DNA of 64,000 nucleotides from Nymphalis io (lineage: Eukaryota; Arthropoda; Insecta; Lepidoptera; Nymphalidae), in contig NC_065911.1 in NCBI RefSeq assembly GCF_905147045.1, forward strand, positions 3,100,001 through 3,164,000, in the 5' to 3' direction. A program made the translations under genes and the position numbers. This document shows, piece by piece, positions 1-11,611 of the stretch (positions within the stretch are counted from its first letter, which is position 1; each line of letters begins with the position of its first letter). The notes beneath the pieces were generated by a model that was not told where the DNA came from, ran no database searches, and worked only from the letters and a program-made list of their open reading frames with translations.

Positions 1-294
1 TGTTTTGTGTTATCGAAATTGTACTTTCGTGATTGTGTGACTGTGTGTGTTATTATTCAAATTGTAATATGTGCAAATATTTTATAACCTAAAATTAAGT
101 TATTTAAAGGTTTGTTTTCTGTGTTTTTTTTAGCTGTGGTATATAAATGACGCGCATTTAATAGAAAATAGGTAAATATTTAGCTTGTATATATTATATC
201 GTTTGAATTTTGTTATTCATTATTTTATAGATAATATCCCTTATCTAAATACAAAATTAGAGACAAATCTTTAAATCATGTTTTGGAATACACG

Positions 295-296
<2 letters not shown>

Positions 297-336
<40 letters not shown>
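297..336. repeat. AT dinucleotide microsatellite
   Basis: Uninterrupted AT repeat of about 40 bp. Confidence 0.9.
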
Positions 337-344
<8 letters not shown>

Positions 345-499
345 CAAGAATTTCTCATTTAATGATATAAGATAATATAATTTATTCATGCGTTTATTTT
401 TTCCAGTTATAATAATTAAGTGTCCAGTAGTTCTTCCAGTTTTCAGTTCTGTCCAATTATTTGTATGTAATAAATTAGAACTTTCATTAATTATATTTA

Positions 500-640
500 T
501 AATATCTTCGCCACGGCGGCCATTTTCAATAGAGACTAATCAACTGCGTAGGAGATATAGTGCAGAAGTGTGTGTGCAAACACTTTCTAATTTCTCAGTC
601 TCATAGCAGTAGACGGCAATCGGACAAGACTAAGCAGAAA
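500..640 (-). mobile_element. SINE family D, 3' part
   Basis: CCACGGCGGCCATTTTCAAT, GAGACTAATCAACTGCGTAG, GTGTGTGCAAACACTTTC and ACGGCAATCGGAC are the reversed 3' half of D. Confidence 0.6.
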
Positions 641-2683
641 GCACGTGGAGGACCCACGTCTTTCTGTGCTTTTTAAGTGAAGGATATAATTCCTGTTAAA
701 TCTCCAGGCTATTCCTGGGAATGCCTTGACGGACTTAAAGCCTTTGGTTTAGAGGTATACTGCTTGTAAGCTAGCTACAGTTACGTGCACGAGTGTGAAG
801 GAGACGCATGTACGTAGCTCATGTGTCAAGTGAGGATGTAAAGAATCTTTATTCTAAATTTCCAAAAAAGTAATAATTTATCGCTTTGAGGCAGCGCCAT
901 ACAACTAGGTGTCTAAAGCATGGCGAATTGCATAATAGAGTTTTTGCTATGACCCCAACTCAATGGGATAAAACAGTTTTCGCTGTCATCATTATAAAGC
1001 TTGCCGTATGTCAGATTGTATGATCGAGCTTATCTACGGTACTACCAGTTCGACTTGAGAAGATCTCTTTGCGTTAAATGGTAAGGAAGTTTATCCATGA
1101 GTTAAATAGCTTAACGCTGCACCTCATAGCTTCAAAGACATTGAGTAAAACACATGCGTATACTACAACTACTAACGTCTAACATTGCCCAGTGAATCAC
1201 AAAACCCTTGAGCCTTTACCGAAATTGTAGCAAAAATCCCAATTCACTAGCATTTGTGTTTTTAAATAATTTCCTGCTTAAGTCAAGGAAAATATCATGA
1301 TGAAACCTGGATGCATGCGGATGAAATTCTTCTACATATATATCCGATCTGTATAGGAGCACAAAACGTTAAAAGGTGAAATCTTACTAATTAATATTTA
1401 CTCTCATGTCAGAGTTAACTGATTCGTTACTAGGTAGTGCCCGCGACTTTGTCCTCATGAAAAAAATCATATTTGCGTCCTGTTACTATTACCACCTACA
1501 CTTTAAAAAAAACAATTTCTTCATATAATTATGATCTAAATTTTTATTTTTACAGAATATCATGATCTCTAAGATGACACCGGGATTGATGAAGACTCCA
1601 TGGACAAGAGGCGTTGTATTCAGAGGATAAGAGACAATATTCTAAAGATATACGGATGTATCGCATCGCTTCCAGTTTTTTGGCAAGTACGTATACTTAT
1701 CGTAATAGACTGTTATTTCGAATAAAATACTTATGAAACTTATGTGTATATCATCTGTACTTTCTATATTTATTTAAACGAGTCAGTCCAAGCGCAATGG
1801 AGGAGCGTAGTGGTATAATCTTTAATATAAATGTGCGATATAAATTAAATTTTTAATCTGTGAGAGCTGCTACGCATTTAACTTTGAAATTTATGTTATT
1901 ATTATTTTTTCATTCAATAATTCATTTCATTCAATAAGATTTTTCTTCAGAATTTTAACTATTTTTCTTATTATTATACTTGTATAAAGTGTCTTGCTAT
2001 ATATATGTATATATATGCTAAATATTCATCAATAAATTATCTGCAAAATTACTCAAAGTTTTATCATGCGGAAGATTTAACGAAATCGGCTTAATTACCG
2101 CAGTCAATTAATATAGGAATTTTCTAATCGCGCGCCTGCGCCGTAAAAAGATTTATCTTGCGCACACGCAGCCAGCGACCTCTGCCGGTAATTGGAGTAG
2201 ATATAGCCTAACGGGGTGCCGCTTTTTGCTTTAGATAATGGAAAATGTTGTTTAGTCTTAAAAGGCATGCACAATTTTTTTTAAATCAAGTTTTTTAAAT
2301 AAACTAATTAATGAATAATATTTGGGTCATACATAGATTTATATTATTACATAATACGAATATATGTTGCGAATCCAAATTATTACTAACATTTTTATAA
2401 GTTATGTTTGTTAATTTATGACTTAGTATAAAAGCGCAAACCATAATTACAAATTCATTTATAGTAATTATTATTTATTACGTATTTTATAGTAGCTAAT
2501 AAAGTATAGTATTTTAATTATTTATAAATTTTTCTATATAATATTTGCGGTATTATATATCTGCCTCGTTATTCAACTGGCTAGCATATAAGGCTGCGGA
2601 CGTTGAGGCTTTGCATTCCAAAAAGACGTAAGTAATAAGTTTTTTTGTCAAAGTAAAGTGCTAGTCCAAAATAAGAAGGTCTT
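641..2683. other. Non-coding stretch, one candidate exon
   Basis: Apart from the candidate at 1556-1686, I see only a short GC-rich patch near 2126-2215 (GCGCGCCTGCGCCG, CGCACACGCAGCC), which could be regulatory, and worn SINE-like traces near 1300-1360. Confidence 0.5.
1556..1686 (+). other. Candidate coding exon, unproven
   Basis: A pyrimidine-rich acceptor (TTTTTATTTTTACAG) precedes 131 bp that end at a strong donor (CAA|GTACGT). From ATG at 1600 the frame gives MDKRRCIQRI then RDNILKIYGCIASLPVFWQ, 29 codons ending exactly at the donor, with an in-frame stop upstream. I recognise no family. It could be the first coding exon of a plus-strand gene with a very long intron, or chance. Confidence 0.25.
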
Positions 2684-2885
2684 TTTAAATATAAAATAGG
2701 TGAGTGGACGAGCAAATTGGTCATCTGATGTTAAGTGATCATCACCGCCCATAAACATTGGTGCTGTAAGCAATGTCAACCGTTCCTTACATTGATTGCC
2801 AATGTGCTAACAACCATAGACGTTATGTCCCTTGTGCCTGTCTTTATACTGGCTCACTCACCCTTTAAACCGGAACCTACTCAAA
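2684..2885 (-). mobile_element. SINE-like family A, diverged
   Basis: TAAAATAGGTGAGTGGACG, GTTATGTCCCTTGTGCCTG and CTGGCTCACTCACCCTTTAA are the 3' two thirds of a reversed copy. Confidence 0.75.
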
Positions 2886-3217
2886 GCCACCAAAGTTGAC
2901 AAAGTTATTCTCCCATTTTTCATTGCACGTAAATAAATAAATTGGCCCTGAACTCTCTCATCCCATTGGATATGAGTCAAGAAATGTAAAGCGCCCCAGT
3001 TCTGCACCGCACATTTGAAAACTGAATCTGATTTTCGGTGAGGACAAATTTATCATTCCAAAAATTTATCAACCAATTCTAAAATCGAAATGTAAATGTT
3101 TCTATTTTTTATGTCGATTATTAAAGTTTCCTACAATGATTATTATGTATGTACCTAGTTGATAATTAAGTTCTTTGAATTTGCACCACAAACATACATA
3201 ATATCAGCCTCTGAATG

Positions 3218-3300
3218 CTTGTTCTCCCCTTTTGAAGAAGGTTTAGGCCCTGTTCCATCAAACGGCTTCACTGTGAGTTAAAGAATGACAGATTTCATCC
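3218..3300 (-). mobile_element. SINE family B 3' fragment, old
   Basis: TTCTCCCCTTTTGAAGAAGG resembles the reversed CTCCTCAAAAGGGAGAGG region of B copies. Weak similarity by eye only. Confidence 0.3.
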
Positions 3301-3941
3301 GATACATGATACATTTACAAAGATGTTTGCTAGATTTTGTATCCGGGACCTTTAGCTTAGAACCACGTGAAATCATCTCCCATTCTCAATTATTTTATTT
3401 ATAGGAATCAGAGAAATGTCATAAATATTTTTAATAGTAATATTTAATAAACTCTATGTACATACAATTTACGTACACATGAACAAATTCACTGACACAA
3501 ATTTGTATTATAATATATAAATAATGACCAATCCGGATTATGACTCAACATTACCTTACGTTAAAACGTCAATCTATTACAAACGAGATAAAAGAGATGC
3601 TGTCAAATGTACCGCGACTCGGCTAAGTTTAGGACACCTGAGAGACTTTGGGCATTCCATGTCCGTTAATCACAATTAATCCAATTAAACAAAACCTTTA
3701 TATTATATAAATCTTAGAACTAGAATTTATATAATATTCGTATATAAAATACTAAACATAGGCCTTGGTATTGTCATTTTATAAACCTAGAAATATCTCT
3801 ATCTATGAGAATTAACGGAAATTATCGTTTTCTAATGTGAATTCTACTATCATATTCAAACAAAAAAAACAGCAGATAAGTTTGAATTTTGATATTATAT
3901 TAGGTCATTGTCATCCCCGAAATTTATTGTTTACTAGTATG

Positions 3942-3949
3942 TGACGTCA
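3942..3949. promoter_or_regulatory. CRE/ATF motif TGACGTCA
   Basis: Exact palindromic CREB/ATF site in non-coding DNA (GTGACGTCATCG). No gene attached. Confidence 0.25.
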
Positions 3950-4734
3950 TCGTTGAATTAAGTCTGTAATAGAAGATTATTCATATTAAATCTGTTAGTC
4001 CTTGGCGTCAGTGAGTCTATTTGTTAAGTATAATATTGCATTGCTCCATACAGATGCGGTCTGGGTGCATTATCCTTGCGATTGTATCCACTTGCTCCGG
4101 AGAGCATGTTACATTGCCGTTAATATTTATAACCATTTGTGTTAACACTGCCATTGAAAGTAGTAACATTTAGTATATTTATTTGTGTGACTTATAACCT
4201 TTAAATTCATTTTCAATCGTATTTAGAAATCACAGTTATTGTACGAGTAAGAAATCGTACTAAAATGGTATAAAGCTTTCAAAACTATAAAAGATTATGC
4301 TTCCAAATTAATACTTAAGATTTAATGACTGCCGCTAATCAATAATTGAATTGAAAGTATAACTTATAATTATAGTGATGAAACCAATATTGAGACATAG
4401 CACAAAATAGTTAAACTTGTAATATATATATATAGTACGTTATGTTAAATTCAACCTATTTTGCATATATACATTGTAGGTGACTAATATAAATTTACGC
4501 GAACCAAATCTATGCCAATATTGTTGTCAATCCAAAACCAGCCTTAAAAGACATATACAATTATTTTCTGTATGTTTCAGACACGCCTGCAGCTTTTGGT
4601 CACATAAACAAAACCTCACTTCAAAATGTCTATTTACAATATATTTTATCGTACAGTATTACAAGTGAGCTAGAACATAAAAAACGGCATTAGAAAATCG
4701 ACTTAGATATAACAGAAAAATAAATCATCGTCCC

Positions 4735-5060
4735 ACGCACGCGACCTAGCCCAACGGACACACGCAGAGTGAAAAGGACAAAAAAAGTCGGAGCAGGAAA
4801 AAAAGCATCGGGCGCGAATACACCCGAGGGGAATGAACTGCGAAAAATAAGACGAAAACGTTCGCCCGCGCACATGTGCGTTCGGCCATTTTTTTCTCGT
4901 CGTCCCGCTCTAGCGCCAAAAATGGTCGCGTATCGGGCGTGTGCGAGTGAGACGGGAGAAAAGAAAGCGCGAAAGAGTTGGTCGTTGTTGGTTCTGTGCG
5001 TTGCCGCGCGCGCTGCTGAGCTGGGAAACCTCTTCCTGTTTAGACGTATTCCTTACCATT
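4735..5060. other. CpG-rich block, possible promoter or 5' exon
   Basis: The block is GC- and CpG-rich against an AT-rich background, with runs such as GCGCGCGCTGCTGAGCTGGG and repeated GCCAT/ATGGC motifs (CGGCCATTTTT, CAAAAATGGTCGCG). An open frame of 107 codons (4769-5092, plus) crosses it; its composition is Lys/Arg/Ala-rich and I recognise no domain, so I do not call it a gene. A promoter-proximal region is the likeliest reading. Confidence 0.4.
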
Positions 5061-6093
5061 TTGGTTCGTTCTCCATTATGCGCTTATGTTAGTTATTTGC
5101 TAGATTAACGGAATGCTTTATTGCCGTAACAGTATTTAAATGAATGTTCCCCTTAATTATTCTACTATATAATGCTTTTTAATATACGTTATACCGTGTC
5201 TAATATTTATATGTAAATAAAAATCATTACAATATCACGTATCCATTTCGAAACTAGTTGTATTAAAATAAATTAAAAACTAATTAAATAATGCAGTTGT
5301 AATGTCTTCCTACACAACGTGTTACTAGCTGATTCTGTACCGATGCAGGGAAAATTAACCTATAATAGATTGCAAATAAGGGCTAGGTTTCATTTAGGTA
5401 TTCTAATGAATCTGTCGGACGGTGATTTAGCGTTCTCGAGGGACCTTTTTAATTGATGCCTTTTTCTCGGCATGTTTATAGCGTAGTTGTTAAGGTCTAG
5501 TTGTATTTTACTAGTTTTTTTTTCTAAGATTAAGATACTGGCTGGAAATAAAAAAAATATTATCATGACAGTGATTTATTAGGCATAAAAGATAGAATAA
5601 TATGGTTTTAATGGGATGTAGGAGGTGATAAAATGTTCCCTTAGCAGTCGCACTAAAACTAGGCAAGCACTAACAATACATTCGCGAAACTTAGATTTTT
5701 GAAGGTAGAAATTCGAAAATAAAATAAAATAGGTATTTGAAAATTAATCATAAACAGCTGATAAGCATTTTATAAATAATACTAACCACAAATATAACAG
5801 TTGAGAGATGACGTCACATTATTTATTTAAATATCGAATTAAGCTTTTTAATTTATTTTTGATATAAAAACAAATGATTATGTAATTAATAAATGTTTAT
5901 TATATAGATATTATATAATATTCTCCTTAAGTTACTTTCTTAACTAACGTAGATCATCGGCGGCGGCATTAAATTGGCGTAAATTTTTAAGAGCGCACTA
6001 AAACTCTCCTGCTACTTTACACTTCCTTATTCAAAGACTAATTGGCGTGTATAATTATTGACTCTAAGTCTCTTTATTATTAAAAAAAATTAA
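5061..6093. other. Non-coding AT-rich stretch
   Basis: No gene or recognised repeat apart from the TGACGTCA motif at 5809. Confidence 0.5.
5809..5816. promoter_or_regulatory. CRE/ATF motif TGACGTCA
   Basis: Exact palindromic site (GATGACGTCACATT) in AT-rich DNA about 750 bp past the CpG-rich block. No gene attached. Confidence 0.25.
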
Positions 6094-6187
6094 CGGCCTT
6101 ACTTATAAACGTTGTTTGATTAACGCTGTCTTCTGCTTTCGAATTTCACTAAACAGCGGCTAAGCAATGTTCATAATATTAAGGCCG
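6094..6187. mobile_element. MITE family H, short copy
   Basis: CGGCCTTACTTATAAACGTTG on the left and, reversed, CGGCCTTAATATTATGAACATTG on the right form imperfect inverted ends. The inner part (TTAACGCTGTCTTCTGC) resembles the copy at 24743. Confidence 0.5.
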
Positions 6188-6237
6188 ATAATGTTTTTAT
6201 TAAGAACATTTTAAAAGTTTACATTTTTATTATGTTA

Positions 6238-6668
6238 TAGGTAAGTGGTCATAACCAACCCACAGATAATGGTCTACCAAGTTTGGGAACTTAGATGTTA
6301 TGTCCCTTGTGCCTGTAGTTACATTATATTTACTGGTGGTAGAGCTTTGTGCAAGCTCCTCTGGGTAGGTACCACCCACTCATCAGATATTCTACCGCAA
6401 AACAGCAGTACTTAATATAGTTGTGTTCAGGTTTGAAGGGTGAGTGAGCCAGTGTAATTACAGGCACAAGGGACATAAAATCTTAGTTCCCAAGGTTGGT
6501 GGCGCATTGGATATGTAAGCGATGGTTGACATTTCTTACAATGCCAATGTCTAAGGGCGTTGGTGACCACTTACCATAAGGTGGCCCATATGCTCGTCGG
6601 CCTTCCTATTCTATATAAAAAAAAATTAGAATATCTGATGAGTGGCTGATATCTACCCAGACGGGTTA
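6238..6668 (-). mobile_element. Older SINE-like family A copy split by 6332-6625
   Basis: Left part 6238-6330 (GTAAGTGGTC, TATGTCCCTTGTGCCTGTAG) and right part 6627-6668 (GAATATCTGATGAGTGGC, CTACCCAGACGGG) are two pieces of one minus-strand A copy. About 60 bp of the older copy between them is missing. Confidence 0.75.
6332..6625 (+). mobile_element. SINE-like family A, full length, nested
   Basis: A-tailed retroposon of about 290 bp. It opens ACTGGTGGTAGAGCTTTGTG, has CATCAGATATTCTACCGC and CAAGGTTGGTGGCGCATTGG, and ends GCCTTCCTATTCTATATAAA plus an A run. I see no tRNA-type head. It sits inside an older reversed copy of the same family. Confidence 0.88.
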
Positions 6669-7289
6669 GCACACAGCCACTTGATTAGATTACGATAGCA
6701 CGCTTGAATCATTTTTTTCAAATATTTCAGATTTTTAATTAAATATGTCGTATAAACGGGATCGTATTCGATTTTAACAGTAGGATTATTCTGTAGAGTA
6801 TATTCGAAATCCACCGCAGAAAACTGTCGTGATATGTCATAAAGTGATATGCGACTTTGACCATAATAATTATAACATTTGATGAATACACGCATTTCAC
6901 GGGTGAGTTATAAAATGAGATGTCATGACCGTTTAGCGTAACCATTTTTTAACGTTCTAAAGCGATATTCAATTAGGCCTTATATGATAAATAACCAGAT
7001 TAACTAACAAATAAACTTATAAAATAGCTATCCATGATTACAGTTCTTTTTTTAAACTAACATTTCCACAGATGTGTTCATGTCTTTGATTTATCTCCTC
7101 TGATTTATCTATGTATATCTACGTGTATTTAGATTAAGTTTATTTGTGATTTGGCTGTATGTTATCATACCCAGACCGCAAAACAATAGAAAAAACTTAA
7201 CTTAATCGCCTTCTGTGATATATTCATTTTTGTCCACGATTACAGTCAGTAGACTAGTTTTCGCCTGCGAGGAAGTATTAGGTAATCTA

Positions 7290-7382
7290 TATCCTGTTCC
7301 TCGAACAACGTGTATGCAAAACTATATGAGTTTGAGTAGTTTAGGCGTGAAAGCGTAACAAATATATACACTTACGCATAGT
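7290..7382 (+). repeat. Family F repeat (unoccupied copy)
   Basis: CGAACAACGTGTATGCAAAA, TTTAGGCGTGAAAGCGTAAC, ACACTTACGCATAG. Shared with 34512-34567 plus 34747-34780. A fragment of the same type may lie at 20400-20450 (TTCGTTACGCTTTCACGG). Confidence 0.6.
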
Positions 7383-7982
7383 TTTTTTTTTCTTATTTAA
7401 TTGAGGGACTTTACACCTACACAGGTACGTCAGTCCCACTGTCCCTTCAATTTTTTGTGACATCACTAATTATTTATTGCTATTGGACAAAATTCCAGGA
7501 GCATCCTAAAATAGAATTATGCAATTGTAAAACGTTACTGTAAAATTGGTCAAGTGGTTCTCGAGATTATCTCGCAGATGGACCGTATCAATTATTGCCC
7601 TATAACAATTATATAATTGCACTTTATTTATATAACATTGTATATTACTGATTGATTTAAAAAAAACCATCTTTGATTGTAATGTTCGATTTTAAACTTG
7701 AGAAAAAAGTAGGTAATAGGGGAACGATGGTCTGTTAAAAACCTTACTAATAAAGTGAGTCGCGGCTTACCTACTCGAACAATCATGAAATTTTGCATAC
7801 TTGATGTCAGGGATACAAAAAATGATATAGAGTACCTTGCTATTACTCAAACACGGGGCGAAACCGCGGACGGATTTTTTTTTTACCATGAAATTGTACC
7901 TTTTTAATTAAGGCTGCCAGGTACATCATTTCAAGGTGGTTGGTGTTCATAAATTAAAAATTGACTAGTTATATAAATAAAA

Positions 7983-8140
7983 GAGTCGAGATACGCGGAT
8001 CATAGCCGAAGATCACGGGTTCAATCTGAGCACCATAGAATTGTCAAGAGCTTTTAATTGGGGCTTATCTACTCACGCTCGATTGTAAAGCATACCATTA
8101 AAATCTGCACATTGTATCTGTTGAAATTCTCCTACATATT
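7983..8140 (+). mobile_element. SINE family B-like head, old
   Basis: GTCGAGAT, ATCACGGGTTCAAT and GAGCACCATAGAATT follow the order and spacing of a B head. The rest is too diverged to align by eye. Confidence 0.4.
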
Positions 8141-8296
8141 TATCTAGAACTTTACTAACTTTAGGGGTATTAAAGCTCCATACCTTAAGAGAAGAGGAGA
8201 AATTGTTTGTTAAGCGTGCATGGTCTGACTTTACACCTTCATATAAATATTGATGGAAATACCGCCCCCTAATATGTAGACCGTAGATGTATAAGT

Positions 8297-8600
8297 ACCG
8301 AGATGGCCCAGTGGTGAGAACGCGTGAATCTTAAACGATGATCGTGGGTTCAAACCCGGGCAAGCACCACTGAATTTTCATGTGCTTAATTTGTGATTAT
8401 AATTCATCTCGTGCTTTACGGTGAAGGAAAACATCGAGAGGAAACCTGCATGTGTCTAATTTCACTGAAATTCTGCCATGTGTGTATACCACCAACCCGT
8501 ATTGGAGCAGCGTGGTGGAATAAGCTCCAAAAACTTCTCAAAAAGAGGAGAGGAGGCCTTTAACCCAGCAGTGGGACATTCACAGTCTGTTACGGTAATA
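8297..8600 (+). mobile_element. SINE family B, full length
   Basis: tRNA-derived SINE. Box A-like TGGCCCAGTGG is at 8304-8314 and box B-like GGGTTCAAACCC follows. The body contains CATGTGCTTAATTTGTG, GTGAAGGAAAACATCG and TTGGAGCAGCGTGG, and the 3' end contains CCCAGCAGTGGGACATT. It resembles the Metulj-type SINEs reported from butterflies; I infer that name from memory. Confidence 0.85.
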
Positions 8601-10459
8601 TGTAGACGTTAATCAATATACAACCAGCTATGTAGACAACACTTGGATAAGAAGAGCGTCGGGAAATGGTATGTAGGTTAAAATCGAGAACACCATTTTA
8701 AAGTACAAAGCAAAACCTTCCCAGTTTAATTGCACACTCGTTACGGTACCTACGGACTGGTACAGCTTTTAGGGTTAAGTGCGTGAGGACCTAAAGCCGT
8801 ACTTGTGTAATCACAATTATTTGGTCTAAAATATACGTATTCATTATTTTCTCTCTGTTTACGTAAATTTAATTTGGATCCACATAATATATACATACGT
8901 ATTATTTAAAATTTGTCAGTTTTAATTAAAAGAAAATATCTTAGAAATCCGATTGCAAAATTTACCTATAGGTATTAATTATTCTTTATTCGGAAAACTA
9001 AAACCTCGTACTCTTTACAAAACATTTTATAAAGTTACAGATTAAAAATGTTGATACAAACGAAATCACACCTAACACACACATTCACACGTCAAGTATC
9101 ACCCGTATTATATTAGGAATAAAGTCTAGAATAAAAATAGTGTTTATAAAAGAAATATAATAAGCTGGACCTAGTCCGTGCTTAGCCTTGCCTAACCTGT
9201 TTTTTCTCCATATCGCCTTACCTATTCTAACGTAATAGAATAACATGCGCAATGTCAATTAGCCTTTTTATTTAAACACGTGACGAAAAAAGTATTATTT
9301 AAACGCAAACATTTTTTTTTCATAAATTTGGCTCTGACATAAAAAAAGTTTTTTTTTTAATAATACAAGATATAAATGTTTATTTTATATGCCATTCTTT
9401 ATATTCTTAAATTTATGTATTACTTACTGGGTAAATTAATAAGCATATACTAGATATTAATACATATATAATAACTTAATGCTTATATGAAATCATTCAT
9501 ATAGAGCTTTATCTTTTGCAAAAATATATATAAGTAAATAAAATAATTAGTCTAACATATTATTTATGTATTAGGGTTAGATAAAAACATCGCATCCGCT
9601 ATTTCGAAATATCTAACTAACGAGCGTTCATTCTAACTAAAACTCGAATCTTAGGCAATATAATTAGAATGGGATGCCATTACACTAACGGTCCCACAGA
9701 TATCCTTAAATATTCCTCTCACATCGAATATCTTAAACCAATTCTCGAATTTAAAATGTAAACTTATGTTACATTTCGTAAAATCTAACACAGCAGCCTT
9801 CAAATAAATTAACAAACGACAATAATCTCTATTTCTTTATATATAGGGTTCTTATTTATCATAATCTATTCGCACTAGGTATCTCCTCCCCACCACATAG
9901 CTTCGCGTGAGTCAACTTGCGCGGGCGCAATTTTGCAACCGAAATTCTACCAGTTTGAGACAATGGCATTATTAGGCGTTAGACGCCATTTTGTTTAGAT
10001 AAGTCAAGATTTAAGGCACATCTAAACATTGTTTTATCTGAACCTAAGTAGATTAATATTATGTTTTCTATAATATTATTTAATTTGGAAATTATTCTTT
10101 TAAAACGGTCATGGCGATTTACTGTATTCGGTAATATTATTTATGTTGATATACCCTTTATATAAAAAAACTAACGGTTTTGTTAAATTAATAGTTTATT
10201 ATAGACTAGCGCTTTATCCGAGGCTTTGGTAGCGTCATAATTCTTGCTAAACTACAATTTCCATAGCTCTTTCTTCAAAAATGAAAATGAAGGATTTTCA
10301 TACAAACTTTTATATCCTTTATTAATAGTGGTACTATTTAGGGGTTATTTTTCTAAATATCCTGCCTTAGTACCCCGCTGGCTAAAAAAACCCGTATGCC
10401 TTTTTCAAGGTACTTTAGTAATTTAGACTGTGAGATGATATTAATCAGTCAGTCTAATT
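8601..10459. other. Non-coding AT-rich stretch
   Basis: No gene seen. A less AT-rich patch near 9890-10010 (CTTGCGCGGGCGCAATTTTG, TTAGACGCCATTTTG) may be regulatory. Confidence 0.5.
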
Positions 10460-10749
10460 ACTGGTGGTAGAGCTTTGTGCAAGCTCATCTGGGTAGGTAC
10501 CACCCACTCATCAGATATTCTACCGCAAAACAGCAGTACTTGGTATTGTTGTGTTCCTGTTTGAAGGGTGAGTGAGTCAGTGTAATAACAGGCACAAGGG
10601 ACATAACATCTTAGTTCCCGAGGTTGTTGGCGCATTGGTGATGTAAGCGATGGTTAACATTGCTTACAATGCCAATGTCTATGGGCGTTGGTGACCACTT
10701 ACCATTAGGTGGCCCATATGCTCATCCGCCTTCCTATTCTATAAAAAAA
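10460..10749 (+). mobile_element. SINE-like family A, full length
   Basis: CTGGTGGTAGAGCTTTGTGC to CCTTCCTATTCTATAAAAAA, with all conserved blocks. The 64-codon minus-strand frame here is a SINE read-through, not a gene. Confidence 0.9.
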
Positions 10750-10904
10750 GTCAGTTATTCTTATATAAATATGTAATAATCAAGTTAAATGTCAAATATT
10801 ATTATCACTATTAATATTTAAGCGTTAAATTTAACATAAAAATAGAAGTAGTTAAAATAAATATTTAATTAAGACTTTTCATTATAATGTTTATGTATTT
10901 CTGA

Positions 10905-11075
10905 TTGAATTTCGGCCACAACGCATCTGTGCGGCGGATATTATTATGCAGAAATGTGTACGCAAACACAGGTACACTCTCTATTTCCACACTCTTATCA
11001 GAACTCCCGTCTGATTGGATGGTAACAGGCGCAGGAGCAACAGTTTTACGTGTTTTTCGGCGTTTGACTTCCAGA
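10905..11075 (-). mobile_element. SINE family D, degenerate
   Basis: TTTCGGCCACAACGC, CGCAAACACAGGTACACTCT, TCTGATTGGATGGTAACAGG and GCGCAGGAGCAACAGTTTTA follow reversed D order. Confidence 0.6.
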
Positions 11076-11292
11076 AAACTTACTTCATTATGTTATAACC
11101 TAATATAATGCAAATACTTTTATTTAAAATAATACTAACAGTACATAAATATAATAAAATACCTATACTAAATATACAAAAAATATTTTATCGAGAGCCG
11201 AGTAAAAAATTGAGTTTTCACAAATAAAATTTCAACATAAATTATAATAATAAAATTATATATAAAAATCAAATCAAATTGTATACAAAAAA

Positions 11293-11611
11293 AGTCGAGA
11301 TGGCCTAGTGGTTAGAACGCGTGAATCTTAACCGATGATCGTGGGTTCAAACCCGGGCAAGCACCACTGAATTTTCATGTGCTTAATTTGTGTTTATAAT
11401 TCATCTCGTGCTTGACGGTGAAGGAAAACATCGTGAGGAAACCTGCATGTGTCTAATTTCATTGAAATTCTGTCACATGTGTATTCTACCAACCCGCATT
11501 GGAGCGGCGTGGTAGAATAAGCTCCAAACCTTCTCCTCAAAAGGGAGAGGAGGCCTTAGCCCAGCAGTGGGACATTAACAGGCTATTACTGTACTGTACT
11601 GATATAAAAAT
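11293..11611 (+). mobile_element. SINE family B, full length with TACTG tail
   Basis: The best-preserved plus-strand B copy. It has box A TGGCCTAGTGG, box B GGGTTCAAACCC and the conserved body, and ends TTACTGTACTGTACTG, a short pentamer repeat that marks the 3' terminus of the family. Confidence 0.88.

Noticed and set aside
4769..5092. A 107-codon open frame in the CpG-rich block
   Set aside because: Low stop density is expected in GC-rich DNA, the composition is biased and no domain or splice context is convincing.
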